Shown piece by piece: positions 44,609 through 54,164 of a DNA stretch of 64,000 bases; position 1 is the stretch's first letter; every line of letters begins with the position of its first letter. This DNA is from CAZVKN01 sp964627035 (GTDB taxonomy: Bacteria; Electryoneota; AABM5-125-24; Hatepunaeales; Hatepunaeaceae): the NCBI GenBank assembly GCA_964627035.1, contig CAZVKN010000013.1, positions 20,079 to 84,078 on the forward strand. The letters run 5' to 3'. Under the pieces are notes generated by a model. The model worked only from the letters and a program-made list of their open reading frames with translations, was not told the origin of the DNA and did no database searches. The position numbers and the translations under genes are program-made.

Positions 44609-47600
44609 TTGTTTATATCCAAATTAGAGTTAATCGGATTCAAATCCTTCGCCGGCAAAACAACATTTGTGTTCCGTCCAGGCATGATGGCGGTTGTCGG
44701 TCCGAACGGCTGCGGGAAAAGTAATGTCGTTGATGCAGTCCGCTGGGTGCTCGGCGAGCAGCGCACCGGGGCACTGCGTGCCGGAAAGATGGAAGAAATC
44801 GTTTTTAACGGCACCAAGTCGAGAAAACCGCTCGGAATGTCCGAAGTGACGCTCACCATCGAGAATGACAAGAAGATGCTGCCGGTCGTGTACAGTGAAG
44901 TCGAGATCACACGCCGACTATACCGCTCGGGAGAGAGCGAGTATCTGATCAACCGACATCCATCGCGTCTAAAAGACGTTCATGGTCTGTTTGCCGACAC
45001 CGGTTTCCACAGCAACGCATACTCGATCATTGAGCTCCAGATGATCGAGGGGATCATCACCGGACCTTCTACAATCAGGCGCGCGCTGCTTGAAGAAGCC
45101 GCCGGAATTGCCGGGTTTAAGGTGAAACGTCGCGCTACCGAGCTGAAACTGAACAGGACGCGGGATCATCTGACCCGAGTTGATGATATTTACATTGAGG
45201 TCGAGAGGCTTTACAACTCATTAAAGAGGCAAGCCTCCCGGGCTCGTCGCTTCAAGGTAATTGAACGTGCTATTCAGTTAAGGCTCGTCGCTGATCTCAG
45301 CGGTCAAAGATTTGAAATAACAGACAGATTGGAGAAAAGTGAGCCGAGCCTTGCAGAGATAACGCAAAAACAGGAATCGCTGCAGTCGGAAACTGAACGG
45401 ATTCAACATCTCATCTTGTCACTTGAAGCAAAAGAGATGACCCTGAGTGACAAAATAAATCGTGCTCAGGACACACTGAAGCGTCTGGATCGGCGCGAAG
45501 CCGAGATGAACGGCGATGTTGCACTGATTGACCAACGGCTGACATTCCTCGATTCACAGCAGAGCAATATTGACAAACGGCGTGATGAGATGACCGGGCT
45601 GCTGTCAACAGCACAAGAGCAGCTTAACAGTGCTCAATTGGATAAAAAACAGCTTGAACATGATCGAGTGAATGCTGCTGCTAAACTGACAGAGTTTGAG
45701 CAGCAAAGCGACGATTACAGCGACAGGTTAGTGCAGCTTCGTGATGAGCTGACTGAAGCACAGCGCAGGGAATCTCAGGCTCAGCGCTCACTCGCCAAAG
45801 AGACTGAACAGCAGAGCCGTAAACGTAATGACAGACACCGTCTGGACGAGAGATTGTTGCTGCTTGACCATGAGCTTGAGAAGGTAAAATCGAGCAGCTC
45901 TGAAAATGATGATCAAAGAGTGGAACTTCAGCGAACAGTGGATAAGAGTTTGAGTGAGGTTGCTGCTAACCAAAAACATCTTGTCAGCTTGAGGGAGGAG
46001 TTGGTTTATGCTCGTGAAGAGCACGAGAGACTGCTATCAATTAGAGCTAAGACAGCTGCTGAACTGGGAGCGGCTGCCGGAGCCGTTAAGGCACACAAGA
46101 CTCGAAGCGGATTAGCGACTGATCATCCGGCTTTTCTCAGGCAATGGATTGCAGATAACCGGCTTTCAACGTTATCAGACAGGCTTGAGTGCAAACCGGA
46201 ACACAGATTAGCACTATACGCCCTGCTGAAACCGATTCTGGAATCGCTTGATGCTGAAGAGTTTGAAACAGTTGTGGGATTTGCGGACAGATTTGAACCC
46301 GGTCAGCAAGCCGTCTTCCGGGTAGGATCCCGATCATCTGTTCACAGTTCTAAAATGAAATTACCCTCACAATTTGAAGGTTCTGTCCATGCAACGGACT
46401 TGATTCGGAACGATGGTGAACTAAGTGACTTCCTTCGTGAGCGACTAAACGACGCTGTTCTGACCCCGGATAGAGAAACATTGAAAAAAATGGAGTCATG
46501 GGCACACGAGAACAACACTCGGCTGGTCACGCCTAACGGTGACCTGTATGAGCCGGACGGCATCTTTCATACCGGCAACATTGACCCGGAAGCACTGCAG
46601 ATCGGATGGAAAGCGAAACTAATAGAACTGGAATCAGCGGAATTAGAACTTAGGCAAAAGGTGAATTCAATCACTGACAAGACCAAATCCGCTGAAGATA
46701 AAACGAAAGATCTCAAAGCAAAATTAGAAACAGCCCGAACAGACCACAGAAACAGTGAAGACAACCTCGCCAAATCCAGGCGTGAACTTGCGTCCTTTGA
46801 AGGAAGCCTTTCCCGTGCACAGAAGAGATTAAGTTCACTGAAAGCAGATAAAGAAAAGGTCAAAAAGCAGATCGCTGAATTTGACAGCCTGTTCAAAAAA
46901 GATGATATTCTCAATCCATTGAGAGAAAACGTAACCCGGGCAAGCCAGCGTCGCAGTGAGGTATCCAAAAAGCTCAACTCGATTGACTCACAGCGATTAG
47001 ACCTCGCTGAAAAGCGGGCGTTGATGGCTGCTGAATCGGCACGATTGAGCGAGAGATACAGTGCGTTAAACCGCACAATTGCGAGGTTTGACGATGAAGT
47101 TAAAACTCATAGAAGTGATCTGGCTTCTCTCGAGGCGAGCATTACTAAAGGGCAGCTTCAACAGAAGCAGTCAGCAACTGCGAAAAACAATCTGACAGCA
47201 CAGATAGATCTACTTACCCGCGAGAAAACAGTTGTAACCGGAGACTTTGATTCAGCAAAAGAAGAGTATTCCGAAGTGAAAGCAGCTCTGGAGAACAATA
47301 GAAGAATCACCAAAGAGAACCAAAGCCAGATCTCAACTGTCCTTGCAAAACGTAGTCGTCTTGAGAATGAAGTTGTTGAATTGCGCCAGCGATTGCGGGA
47401 CATTGACCGTAGGTTAATCGAAGATGCTCAGGTTGAACCGGACAGTGTAAACAGTGAGACATCACAGCAGTCTGAAGGAGAGCTGCGCGAAATCAAACTG
47501 AATGATGTTTCACTGGATCGCTTGAAAACCCGTTTGCAGTCGCTTGGGGCGGTGAACCTGCTCGCGCTTGATGAACTGCAGGAGACGGAAGAGCGATACA

Positions 47601-48157
47601 GGTCTTTATCTGAACAGAAGAAAGATCTTGAGGATGGTGTCGTTCTGCTGGAAGAGTTGATTGAGAAAATGGACATCCATGCACAGAGTGCGTTCAAGCA
47701 AACGTTCGATGAGGTGAATCAACATTTCTATGAGATATTTAACCTCTTGTTTGCCGGTGGAGATGCCAAGCTGGTTCTTGAAGATGATGATCCGTTTCAA
47801 GCGGACATCCGCATCCTCGCCACGCCGACCGGAAAGAAACTGCAGAGCCTGAATATGCTGTCGGGCGGGGAGAAAACTCTGACAGCCTTGGCACTGTTGT
47901 TTGCTGTTTATCAGGTTCGTCCGAGTCCGTTTTGCATCCTGGATGAGGTGGATGCGCCGCTTGACGATATTAACATTGACAGATTCACCAAGCTGGTGCA
48001 TCGGTTTTCAAAGGAAACACAGTTTCTGATCGTAACTCACAATAAACGGACGATGGAAGCTGCTGACAATCTGTACGGCATAACGCTTGCGGATGACGGA
48101 ACATCACGGACAATCTCCGTCAAGTTGGAGGAAGTGGATGAACAGGTATCTAATTAG
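44609..48157 (+). CDS. smc: Chromosome segregation ATPase SMC
   Basis: 1182 residues, normal SMC length. N-terminal head ELIGFKSFAGKTTFVFRPGM with Walker A GPNGCGKSN, first coiled coil about 170-490, hinge about 500-650 (LYALLKPILESLDAEEFETV), second coiled coil to about 1010, then signature LNMLSGGEKTLTALALLFA and Walker B CILDEVDAPLDD. Compacts and segregates the chromosome with ScpAB. The start is a TTG at 44609 (family proteins begin MxLxKLELxGFKSF); ribosome site is weak. Its last 20 bases overlap the GWxTD gene, with GGAGG inside smc serving that gene. Confidence 0.95.
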   Translation: MFISKLELIGFKSFAGKTTFVFRPGMMAVVGPNGCGKSNVVDAVRWVLGEQRTGALRAGKMEEIVFNGTKSRKPLGMSEVTLTIENDKKMLPVVYSEVEITRRLYRSGESEYLINRHPSRLKDVHGLFADTGFHSNAYSIIELQMIEGIITGPSTIRRALLEEAAGIAGFKVKRRATELKLNRTRDHLTRVDDIYIEVERLYNSLKRQASRARRFKVIERAIQLRLVADLSGQRFEITDRLEKSEPSLAEITQKQESLQSETERIQHLILSLEAKEMTLSDKINRAQDTLKRLDRREAEMNGDVALIDQRLTFLDSQQSNIDKRRDEMTGLLSTAQEQLNSAQLDKKQLEHDRVNAAAKLTEFEQQSDDYSDRLVQLRDELTEAQRRESQAQRSLAKETEQQSRKRNDRHRLDERLLLLDHELEKVKSSSSENDDQRVELQRTVDKSLSEVAANQKHLVSLREELVYAREEHERLLSIRAKTAAELGAAAGAVKAHKTRSGLATDHPAFLRQWIADNRLSTLSDRLECKPEHRLALYALLKPILESLDAEEFETVVGFADRFEPGQQAVFRVGSRSSVHSSKMKLPSQFEGSVHATDLIRNDGELSDFLRERLNDAVLTPDRETLKKMESWAHENNTRLVTPNGDLYEPDGIFHTGNIDPEALQIGWKAKLIELESAELELRQKVNSITDKTKSAEDKTKDLKAKLETARTDHRNSEDNLAKSRRELASFEGSLSRAQKRLSSLKADKEKVKKQIAEFDSLFKKDDILNPLRENVTRASQRRSEVSKKLNSIDSQRLDLAEKRALMAAESARLSERYSALNRTIARFDDEVKTHRSDLASLEASITKGQLQQKQSATAKNNLTAQIDLLTREKTVVTGDFDSAKEEYSEVKAALENNRRITKENQSQISTVLAKRSRLENEVVELRQRLRDIDRRLIEDAQVEPDSVNSETSQQSEGELREIKLNDVSLDRLKTRLQSLGAVNLLALDELQETEERYRSLSEQKKDLEDGVVLLEELIEKMDIHAQSAFKQTFDEVNQHFYEIFNLLFAGGDAKLVLEDDDPFQADIRILATPTGKKLQSLNMLSGGEKTLTALALLFAVYQVRPSPFCILDEVDAPLDDINIDRFTKLVHRFSKETQFLIVTHNKRTMEAADNLYGITLADDGTSRTISVKLEEVDEQVSN

Positions 48158-49472
48158 ACTAATTTCAATATTGATGTTTTGTGCGACTGTCGGCTCTTAT
48201 GCTTCGATCCTGAACATTGAAACCTGCCGATTCAGAGGTGAGAACGGGAGGATTTTCCTGGAGCTATATATAGAGCTGCCCCGCAATGCAATCACATTCT
48301 ATCAGGACAGCAGCGGGTGGCTGGGCTCGGTCAGTTTTACTTCGCATATCATCAGAGGAGGTGACACAATTGCTGTTGACACTTGGAAAGTTGATGACTT
48401 TACGGATGATCCCACGCAGATAAATGAACGACAAAATCTAATTGACTCTCGCATCTACAATCTAAACCCCGGTGTTTACAGCTTCCATGTCGTAGCAGCA
48501 GATTCGGTTTCCGGAAATACGTGGGGTAAGAGCGAGAATATCGAACTGAGCGGCTTTGATGCTAACAAGCTGGAGATGTCAGATATTGAACTGGCGACTA
48601 ATCTGATCCCCTCAGGCATCTTGCCAAAATTTGATCGGGACGGTTTTGGTTTGGTTCCGGGGATTAAGCCGATTCTAAGCTCACCGAATCTCTTTTTCCT
48701 ATACTATGTTGAGATCTATCCGCCAGCGGGAAAAGAGGGGATTTGCTACATGAGTCGGTATGTTGTGATGGATCAGGATACCGTACTAATGCTCCCGTCA
48801 ATTACGCAGAGTGCAGCGACTCTGGCATACTCGAGTATTGATTCAGTGTTTGTGGATTCACTAACGACCGGGGCTTATGACTTTCACATCTTTGTGACTG
48901 ATGAAAACGGCAACACGACATCAAATTCGGAGCGGTTCTACGTTTATCGTCCTGACTTACAGTATCCTGTGACCGATATTGTTTACGACAGTGTATCAAT
49001 AGAGACCGAGTTGCAGGAGATCGAGTTTCTGCTGAACAGAGACCAGATTATCAGAACTGACAACATGACTTTCTCTGAAAAAGTAAATTTTCTTCAGGCA
49101 TTTTGGAGGATGTGGGATGATGATCCATCTACAGCAGAAGTACCAATGAGAGATCAGTTCCGCAGTAGGGTTGCCGAAGCGGATGGTCGTTTTGGGAATT
49201 CACGTTCGCCGGGGCATAAAACAAATCGTGGGAGGGTGTTTGTGCTGTACGGTACTCCTGATCTGAGAGAGACCTACCCGCTCGAGCAACACGCCAAGCC
49301 GTATGAAATATGGACTTATGACGCTATTGAGGGTGGTGTGGAGTTTGTCTTTGTGGATCGAAGCGGACTGGGGGAGTACAGTCTTATTCACTCGACAAAG
49401 CGTGGTGAGGTTATGAACTTCGACTGGTACAATATGTTTGTTCAAAAGAGTTCGATGGATTCGGGAAGATAA
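48138..49472 (+). CDS. GWxTD-domain protein
   Basis: 444 residues from ATG 48138 (TTGGAGGAAGTGG upstream). Signal peptide (LIRLISILMFCATVGSYA), a beta-rich N-terminal region (IETCRFRGENGRIFLELYIE) to about residue 300, then the GWxTD domain: EIEFLLNRDQI, FLQAFWRMWDDDPSTAE, GRVFVLYGTPD, YEIWTYDAIEGGVEFVFVD. GWxTD proteins are characteristic of FCB-group genomes and are exported; role unknown. Translationally coupled to smc by a 20-base overlap and ended by a strong hairpin. Confidence 0.85.
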   Translation: MNRYLIRLISILMFCATVGSYASILNIETCRFRGENGRIFLELYIELPRNAITFYQDSSGWLGSVSFTSHIIRGGDTIAVDTWKVDDFTDDPTQINERQNLIDSRIYNLNPGVYSFHVVAADSVSGNTWGKSENIELSGFDANKLEMSDIELATNLIPSGILPKFDRDGFGLVPGIKPILSSPNLFFLYYVEIYPPAGKEGICYMSRYVVMDQDTVLMLPSITQSAATLAYSSIDSVFVDSLTTGAYDFHIFVTDENGNTTSNSERFYVYRPDLQYPVTDIVYDSVSIETELQEIEFLLNRDQIIRTDNMTFSEKVNFLQAFWRMWDDDPSTAEVPMRDQFRSRVAEADGRFGNSRSPGHKTNRGRVFVLYGTPDLRETYPLEQHAKPYEIWTYDAIEGGVEFVFVDRSGLGEYSLIHSTKRGEVMNFDWYNMFVQKSSMDSGR

Positions 49473-49491
49473 GAAAGAGCTAACTTATGTG

Positions 49492-49525
49492 AAAGAGGCA
49501 GGAACATTTTGATCCTGCCTCTTTT
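49492..49525. terminator. Bidirectional terminator
   Basis: AAAGAGGCAGGA and TCCTGCCTCTTT form a 12-bp stem around ACATTTTGA, with TT on the plus side and A-rich sequence (T-rich on minus) on the other. Placed between convergent GWxTD and cytochrome-porin genes. Confidence 0.88.
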
Positions 49526-49540
49526 AATTCTAAATGTGAA

Positions 49541-50767
49541 TTAGAACTTAATCGCCGCCTGCAATCCCAGTTGATCGTTATCTTTCTCAGCTACACGATT
49601 ACCCTCCGTGAAGATCGTATATTCCACCTTAAATGCTACCCTCTTTGTCGGATAGAAATTTAGCCCGAGTGCAAGCTCAGTCAGCTCCATATCTCCTTTT
49701 GCAGGATCACGTTCGAGCAAGATTCCCTCATCAAGATAATCGAGAGCACCGTATCTCAGTGTAGTCCGATACTTTCCGTGAAACATTCGAGATAACTGAA
49801 CAAAATAACCGTACATTTCACCATCATCACCTGATGGATTTTCCGAGATTGCACTCGCATACTCCCCATAGATGTTTACCATGCTGCTGTTGATGAGGAA
49901 ATGTGCTCCCATCATTGTCAGGTTGTAGTCACCGTTGCCGTCCCATGCGCCGCTATATCCTGATCCTCCTATCTCGATGTGGTCTCTGAAGACGTAATTG
50001 ACCCGACCGCCGAGTGCAATGTCTTCATTGTTGTCGCGGTACTGTCTGCTCTTTCTGAGGTTGACTCCATCACCGAGCCCGTTAATTGCATACAGGTCAT
50101 AAGATATTGAACTGTGTCTCAGGTTGAAATAGCCGTGGAGGTCAACTCCGACATCCTTCCACGCACTGACTCCAATTTCACGGGACATCTGCGGTCGAGT
50201 GATCAGGTTATTATTCAACGGATCATGAAAATCGTCAAAACGATTAAACGGCGTCAGCATAGCCCCGATTTTCAACGCTGCATTCGGATAGAACCAGTAG
50301 TCCATATATGCTTGTTCCACAAACGTATTGTCACCTTTCCCACCGTGTTCCAGCTCGAACTCTCCGAGATAGTTGATGTTCTCGTTCATCCATCCTGAAA
50401 CTGCGAGAGCGAGGTAGTGAAGGTCAAAGTTCTTCCGTTTTTCAAGGGACTGGAAGTACTCGGTGTACATGTATCCTCCCCATGAAAGACCTCCATCCAC
50501 TTCACCATCGGTTGAGTCGCCACTCTCAGAAACGAGATATTCTGTGATGGTCTTGATCTCATCGGATGACAGGGCAGCCTGTGCCTTCATTGACTTCACC
50601 AATCCGTACCATTCACTGCCCGAATAGTCAGTCGGCGCAAACGCATCGTGACAGCGACTGCATTTCTGTTGATACAACTGTTCAGCAGATTGCGCCTGCA
50701 CGAGATCGGTTACCACGAAACTGAATAGCGTGGATACGAACACTACTAAAAGAAATTCTATCTTCAT
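49541..50767 (-). CDS. c-type cytochrome domain fused to porin-like barrel
   Basis: 408 residues. Signal peptide (MKIEFLLVVFVSTLFSFVVT-DLVQA). Residues 27-85 are a monohaem cytochrome c: LYQQKCSRCH (C36, C39, H40), then WYGLVKSMKAQAALSSDEIK with Met as probable distal ligand. From about residue 95 the protein is a series of amphipathic strands of porin type (GYMYTEYFQS, MLTPFNRFDDFHDPLNNNLI, GVDLHGYFNLRH, DIALGGRVNYVFRDHIEIGG) ending LGLQAAIKF with a terminal Phe. Haem domain plus barrel in one chain suggests electron transfer at the outer membrane. The haem motif context differs from Cyc2. Sits next to feoB. AAGG precedes the ATG. Confidence 0.85.
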   Translation of the reverse strand: MKIEFLLVVFVSTLFSFVVTDLVQAQSAEQLYQQKCSRCHDAFAPTDYSGSEWYGLVKSMKAQAALSSDEIKTITEYLVSESGDSTDGEVDGGLSWGGYMYTEYFQSLEKRKNFDLHYLALAVSGWMNENINYLGEFELEHGGKGDNTFVEQAYMDYWFYPNAALKIGAMLTPFNRFDDFHDPLNNNLITRPQMSREIGVSAWKDVGVDLHGYFNLRHSSISYDLYAINGLGDGVNLRKSRQYRDNNEDIALGGRVNYVFRDHIEIGGSGYSGAWDGNGDYNLTMMGAHFLINSSMVNIYGEYASAISENPSGDDGEMYGYFVQLSRMFHGKYRTTLRYGALDYLDEGILLERDPAKGDMELTELALGLNFYPTKRVAFKVEYTIFTEGNRVAEKDNDQLGLQAAIKF

Positions 50768-50790
50768 ATTTTACCTTTTTTTGAGTTATG

Positions 50791-50895
50791 TAGCCCGACT
50801 CTCCGAAGCCGGGGTTATTCTATTTGTACAGATGTTGTTAACTGTAGTCGGGTTTGTCTCAAGCCCGACGTCGTGGTTGAGACAACCACGATTAC
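50791..50895. repeat. Two extragenic palindromes upstream of cytochrome-porin
   Basis: 50791-50818 is a TAGCCCGACTCTC-CGAAGCCGGG palindrome. 50843-50895 is a full copy of the TGTAGTCGGGTTTGTCTC, AAGCCCGAC, GTCGTGGTTGAGACAACC, ACGATTAC element, two hairpins in tandem. They fill the 157-base gap between feoB and the cytochrome gene. Confidence 0.75.
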
Positions 50896-50924
50896 AAAAT
50901 CATTATTCGGTTAACTCTTTACGA

Positions 50925-53090
50925 TCATAGCCCAAACATCGTCCCGATCTGATACACCGCAACCGCTAATCCCCAAGCAACTATCAAAGTATAAGCAGCC
51001 TGGAATAGGGGCCAGAACCATCCGCCCAGCTCCTTCTTGACAACCGCCAATACAGCCATACAAGGCAGATATATCATCACAAAAAACATCATAGCGAGCG
51101 CCATCGCAGGTGAATATGATGGATCATCAGCCATAGCTTGTTTGAGTGGAGTCCGTTTTACGTCGCTACCTTCGGCATCAGGATCGCCTTCACCGATTCC
51201 GTACACTATTCCCATCGTTGATATGATAACTTCCTTAGCCGCAAATCCTGAGAACAGACCGATACTGATCCGCCAATCAAATCCGGCAGGCTTCATTATC
51301 GGTTCAATGAAATGACCGATACGTCCGGCATAACTATAATCAAGTTCCATTTTAGCGGTGAGGTTCACATATGTCGTTGTTAGTTCATTCTCGGACATAC
51401 CGGATTGATCCATTCGCGCCAATCCGTCTTGAACGGTGGTTTCCAAAGCATCCTGATCCATCTTAGGAAAATAGAGCAGAACCCAGATAATAATGCTGGC
51501 AGCAAGAATTATCGTTCCGGCTTTTCTGAGGTAAGCCTTGCTCTTCCACCACATGTGGTTGAATGTGCTGCGTATGGTCGGCATACGGTAAGGGGGCAGC
51601 TCCATCACAAATGGTGCAATCTCCTCTTTGAACATGGTTTTTGTCAGGATCAACCCGATGGTTACCGCAATCAGCCAACTTGCAAACCATATCAGCCAAA
51701 ACACCAGCGCTGCATGTTCCGGAAAAAATGCAGCCGCAAGCATCGCGATAACCGGACTTTTTGCACCGCATATCAACAGAGGAATTACCATGATCGTAAC
51801 CGTCCGGTCGCGTTTGCTGGAGAGTGTTCTTGCGCTCATCACGGCAGGTACGGCACATCCGGTAGCTATCATAAACGGTATGAAGCTCCGCCCGTGAAGT
51901 CCGAAGATGTGGAAGAACTTATCCATCACAAACGCTGCGCGAGCCAGATACCCTGTATCCTCCAAGAATGACAACCCCATGAACAGCATCATCACCAACG
52001 GAAAGAATACCAACACACCACCGACACCGCCGATGATCCCGTCAACGATCAGATCGCGCAACATCCCTTCCGGCATTATACCGGACACAAAATCACCCAG
52101 CATTCCAAATCCGGCATCTACCAGATCCGACAACGGATTGCCTATCGCAAAAGTGAACTGATAGACCAGATACATGATTCCAAAGAATATGAAAATACCG
52201 GCATATCGGTTCAAAACAATCCGATCCACCTTTTCGGTCATGCTGAATCGTTGTTGTGGGGTTTGGATTTTTTTTACCGATTCCTTAGTTGCACCGTGGA
52301 TGAATGCGAAACGTTGTTCACTGATGACAACAGCAGGATCTGCGCGGTGTCGTTTGATGATCTGCTCTCGCATATCTTGCGCAGACTTAAGAACCTGATC
52401 GGCGGATTCATGCTCCTGTTCCACTTTTTCTACGGCGTTACTGTCTTCCTCCAGCAGTTTTGTTGCCATCCATTCTGAAGGATAAATATCCGCAAAGGAT
52501 GAGTCGGTTTCGAGAGTCTCAGCTATCTGTTTAAGTTCGCGTTCCAATTTCTGACAATACTCATTGCCGACGTTATTACCATGTTCCAACTGCTCCTCAG
52601 CAACCTGAATGATCATATTGACCAATTCCTTGATGCCTTTGCCCTTGTTGCCAACTGTTCTGACAAACTCTGCTTTCAACAGTTTCTTCAGGCGAGAGGT
52701 GTTGATAATCAGACCTTTATCATCTGCTTCATCGCTCATATTAAGCACGCCAAGAACAGGTGAACCTAACTCCCGAATCTGTAACAGAAGATTCAGATTC
52801 CGGTCGAGGTTGGTTGAATCGAGCACATCCACGACCAGGTCCGGTTTCTCCAACAGGATGTAATCTCTGGCAACCACCTCTTCTAAAGTGTAGGCAGACA
52901 AACTGTACGTACCGGGCAGATCCACAAATTCTATCCGCCAACCATCTTTGACCAGGTGTCCCGTTTTTTTCTCGACCGTTACTCCCGGGTAGTTACCGAC
53001 ATGCTGCGTCTGTCCGGTAAGTTCGTTAAAGATGGATGTTTTACCGGCGTTAGGATTTCCCGCTATTGCAACTTTAATAGTTTTAGACAC
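50925..53090 (-). CDS. feoB: Ferrous iron transporter FeoB
   Basis: GTP-gated Fe(II) importer of the inner membrane, 721 residues. N-terminal G domain: G1 AGNPNAGKTSIFN, G2/switch NYPGVTVEKKTG, G3 DLPGTYSL, G4-like LNMSDE. Then a helical spacer and an eight-or-more-helix permease with the Gate motifs and the characteristic GVLVFFPLVMMLFMGLSFLE, AARAAFVMDKFF-like and GCAVPAVMSART segments. I take GTG 53090 (VSKTIKVAIAGNPN), overlapping the regulator stop by eight bases, over the TTG at 53105. Encoded directly after a DtxR-FeoA-FeoA regulator that supplies the FeoA function in fused form. No separate feoC. Confidence 0.95.
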   Translation of the reverse strand: MSKTIKVAIAGNPNAGKTSIFNELTGQTQHVGNYPGVTVEKKTGHLVKDGWRIEFVDLPGTYSLSAYTLEEVVARDYILLEKPDLVVDVLDSTNLDRNLNLLLQIRELGSPVLGVLNMSDEADDKGLIINTSRLKKLLKAEFVRTVGNKGKGIKELVNMIIQVAEEQLEHGNNVGNEYCQKLERELKQIAETLETDSSFADIYPSEWMATKLLEEDSNAVEKVEQEHESADQVLKSAQDMREQIIKRHRADPAVVISEQRFAFIHGATKESVKKIQTPQQRFSMTEKVDRIVLNRYAGIFIFFGIMYLVYQFTFAIGNPLSDLVDAGFGMLGDFVSGIMPEGMLRDLIVDGIIGGVGGVLVFFPLVMMLFMGLSFLEDTGYLARAAFVMDKFFHIFGLHGRSFIPFMIATGCAVPAVMSARTLSSKRDRTVTIMVIPLLICGAKSPVIAMLAAAFFPEHAALVFWLIWFASWLIAVTIGLILTKTMFKEEIAPFVMELPPYRMPTIRSTFNHMWWKSKAYLRKAGTIILAASIIIWVLLYFPKMDQDALETTVQDGLARMDQSGMSENELTTTYVNLTAKMELDYSYAGRIGHFIEPIMKPAGFDWRISIGLFSGFAAKEVIISTMGIVYGIGEGDPDAEGSDVKRTPLKQAMADDPSYSPAMALAMMFFVMIYLPCMAVLAVVKKELGGWFWPLFQAAYTLIVAWGLAVAVYQIGTMFGL

Positions 53091-54117
53091 CACTCTTCTC
53101 CACAATTACATCTGCCGCTTCAGCGCGTCTGAGCGATAACAGATAACCGTCAATCTCCACTTCAATGGGGTCTTTCAGCAGTGCTTCACGGAGCATCTTC
53201 CCGCCGGCGCCCTTCACCAAGCCCATGTCCATCAACCGTTGACGAATCTCACCTTTTGCGGTAAGCCGCTTTACCTGAAAAGATTCTCCCGGTGTCAGAT
53301 CAGATAGATTTATTGTATGAAATCCATTTCTACTAAGTTGAGGATCATGCTCTTTTGATACCCAAACATAGACCATTTCAGTTTCATCCGGGGATAAGGT
53401 TTTTTCCTCACCGGAAACGGTTACGTTAAACGATCCGTCCTTAAGAATAGTTCGTATCTGGATTGAAGTCGGTGGCAGGAATCCATGTCTGATTAGTGAT
53501 TTACGCTGTGCATCAGGACCGATTATCCGTGCGATATGACCGGATGCTCCCTGTTCCAGTTCGGATAGACGCATTATACCGAGCTTGGCAGATAACATAT
53601 TCTGTTGCTTCCAGATTCCGCATTTTTCAGTATCCTTACATTGATCCGGATCCTGAGTTCCTTTCAGCCAGCAGGTGCGAAAGTCTGATAACAAGGTTTC
53701 GCCAACGCGTGGACAGTATGAAATGAATTCAATAAAGGAAGCGATTCTTTCTAATGTGGTTACGCTGATAGAATGCTCCAATGAACAGGCATCTTGCTCG
53801 GCGGTCTCTTCATCAACCTGGAGCAGGTCAACGAGGAATCGTTTGAGGAACAGATGACGCTGGTAAATGCGGAATGCGAACTCGCGTCCTGTATCGGTCA
53901 GGTCAACGTATTCTCTGGCGCGATAATCCACGAGCCCCTCTTTGGCAAGTCGGTTCAGTGCGGATGTAACGCTTGATGTTTTGACATCTTTAGCCTTTGC
54001 AATATCGCGCACTCGTGCTACTTTGTTGGTCTGCACAAGTTGATAGATGATCTCAAGGTAGTCCTCGAGGCTTTCGGTTAGTGAACCGATCATCTTAGGA
54101 TTATTGTCGGGTGTCAT
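53083..54117 (-). CDS. DtxR-type iron regulator fused to two FeoA domains
   Basis: 344 residues. Residues 12-80 are a winged helix (LEDYLEIIYQLVQ, VRDIAKAKDVKTSSVTSALN, GLVDYRAREYVDLTDTG). Residues 85-140 are the dimerisation/metal domain with C111-x2-E114-H115 (CSLEHSIS), the DtxR/MntR ligand set. A four-Cys region follows (C135, C149, C160, C166). Two FeoA/SH3-like domains end the protein: about 182-252 (MRLSELEQGASGHIARI) and 268-340 (INLSDLTPGESFQVKRL, RLMDMGLVKGAGGKM). It probably represses feoB when iron is plentiful while also acting as FeoA. Overlaps feoB by eight bases. Confidence 0.9.
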   Translation of the reverse strand: MTPDNNPKMIGSLTESLEDYLEIIYQLVQTNKVARVRDIAKAKDVKTSSVTSALNRLAKEGLVDYRAREYVDLTDTGREFAFRIYQRHLFLKRFLVDLLQVDEETAEQDACSLEHSISVTTLERIASFIEFISYCPRVGETLLSDFRTCWLKGTQDPDQCKDTEKCGIWKQQNMLSAKLGIMRLSELEQGASGHIARIIGPDAQRKSLIRHGFLPPTSIQIRTILKDGSFNVTVSGEEKTLSPDETEMVYVWVSKEHDPQLSRNGFHTINLSDLTPGESFQVKRLTAKGEIRQRLMDMGLVKGAGGKMLREALLKDPIEVEIDGYLLSLRRAEAADVIVEKSGV

Positions 54118-54142
54118 GATACCCCTTTTAATAGCATCTTGT

Positions 54143-54164
54143 TTTGATAGGCATGTCTACTAAA
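54143..54164. promoter_or_regulatory. Candidate operator for the iron regulator
   Basis: Imperfect 22-bp palindrome with half-sites TTTGATAGGCA and TGTCTACTAAA (8 of 11 positions symmetric), 25 bases upstream of the regulator ATG. Length and the TTT(A/G)...AAA ends resemble DtxR/MntR-family boxes. Autoregulation is inferred. Confidence 0.45.

Noticed and set aside
46567..47076. 169-codon minus-strand frame in smc
   Set aside because: Antisense to the second SMC coiled coil; Ser/Leu/Arg-rich as expected from reversing coiled-coil codons.
51405..51971. 188-codon plus-strand frame inside feoB
   Set aside because: Antisense shadow of the FeoB permease region; composition (His/Arg/Cys-rich) is typical of a shadow frame.
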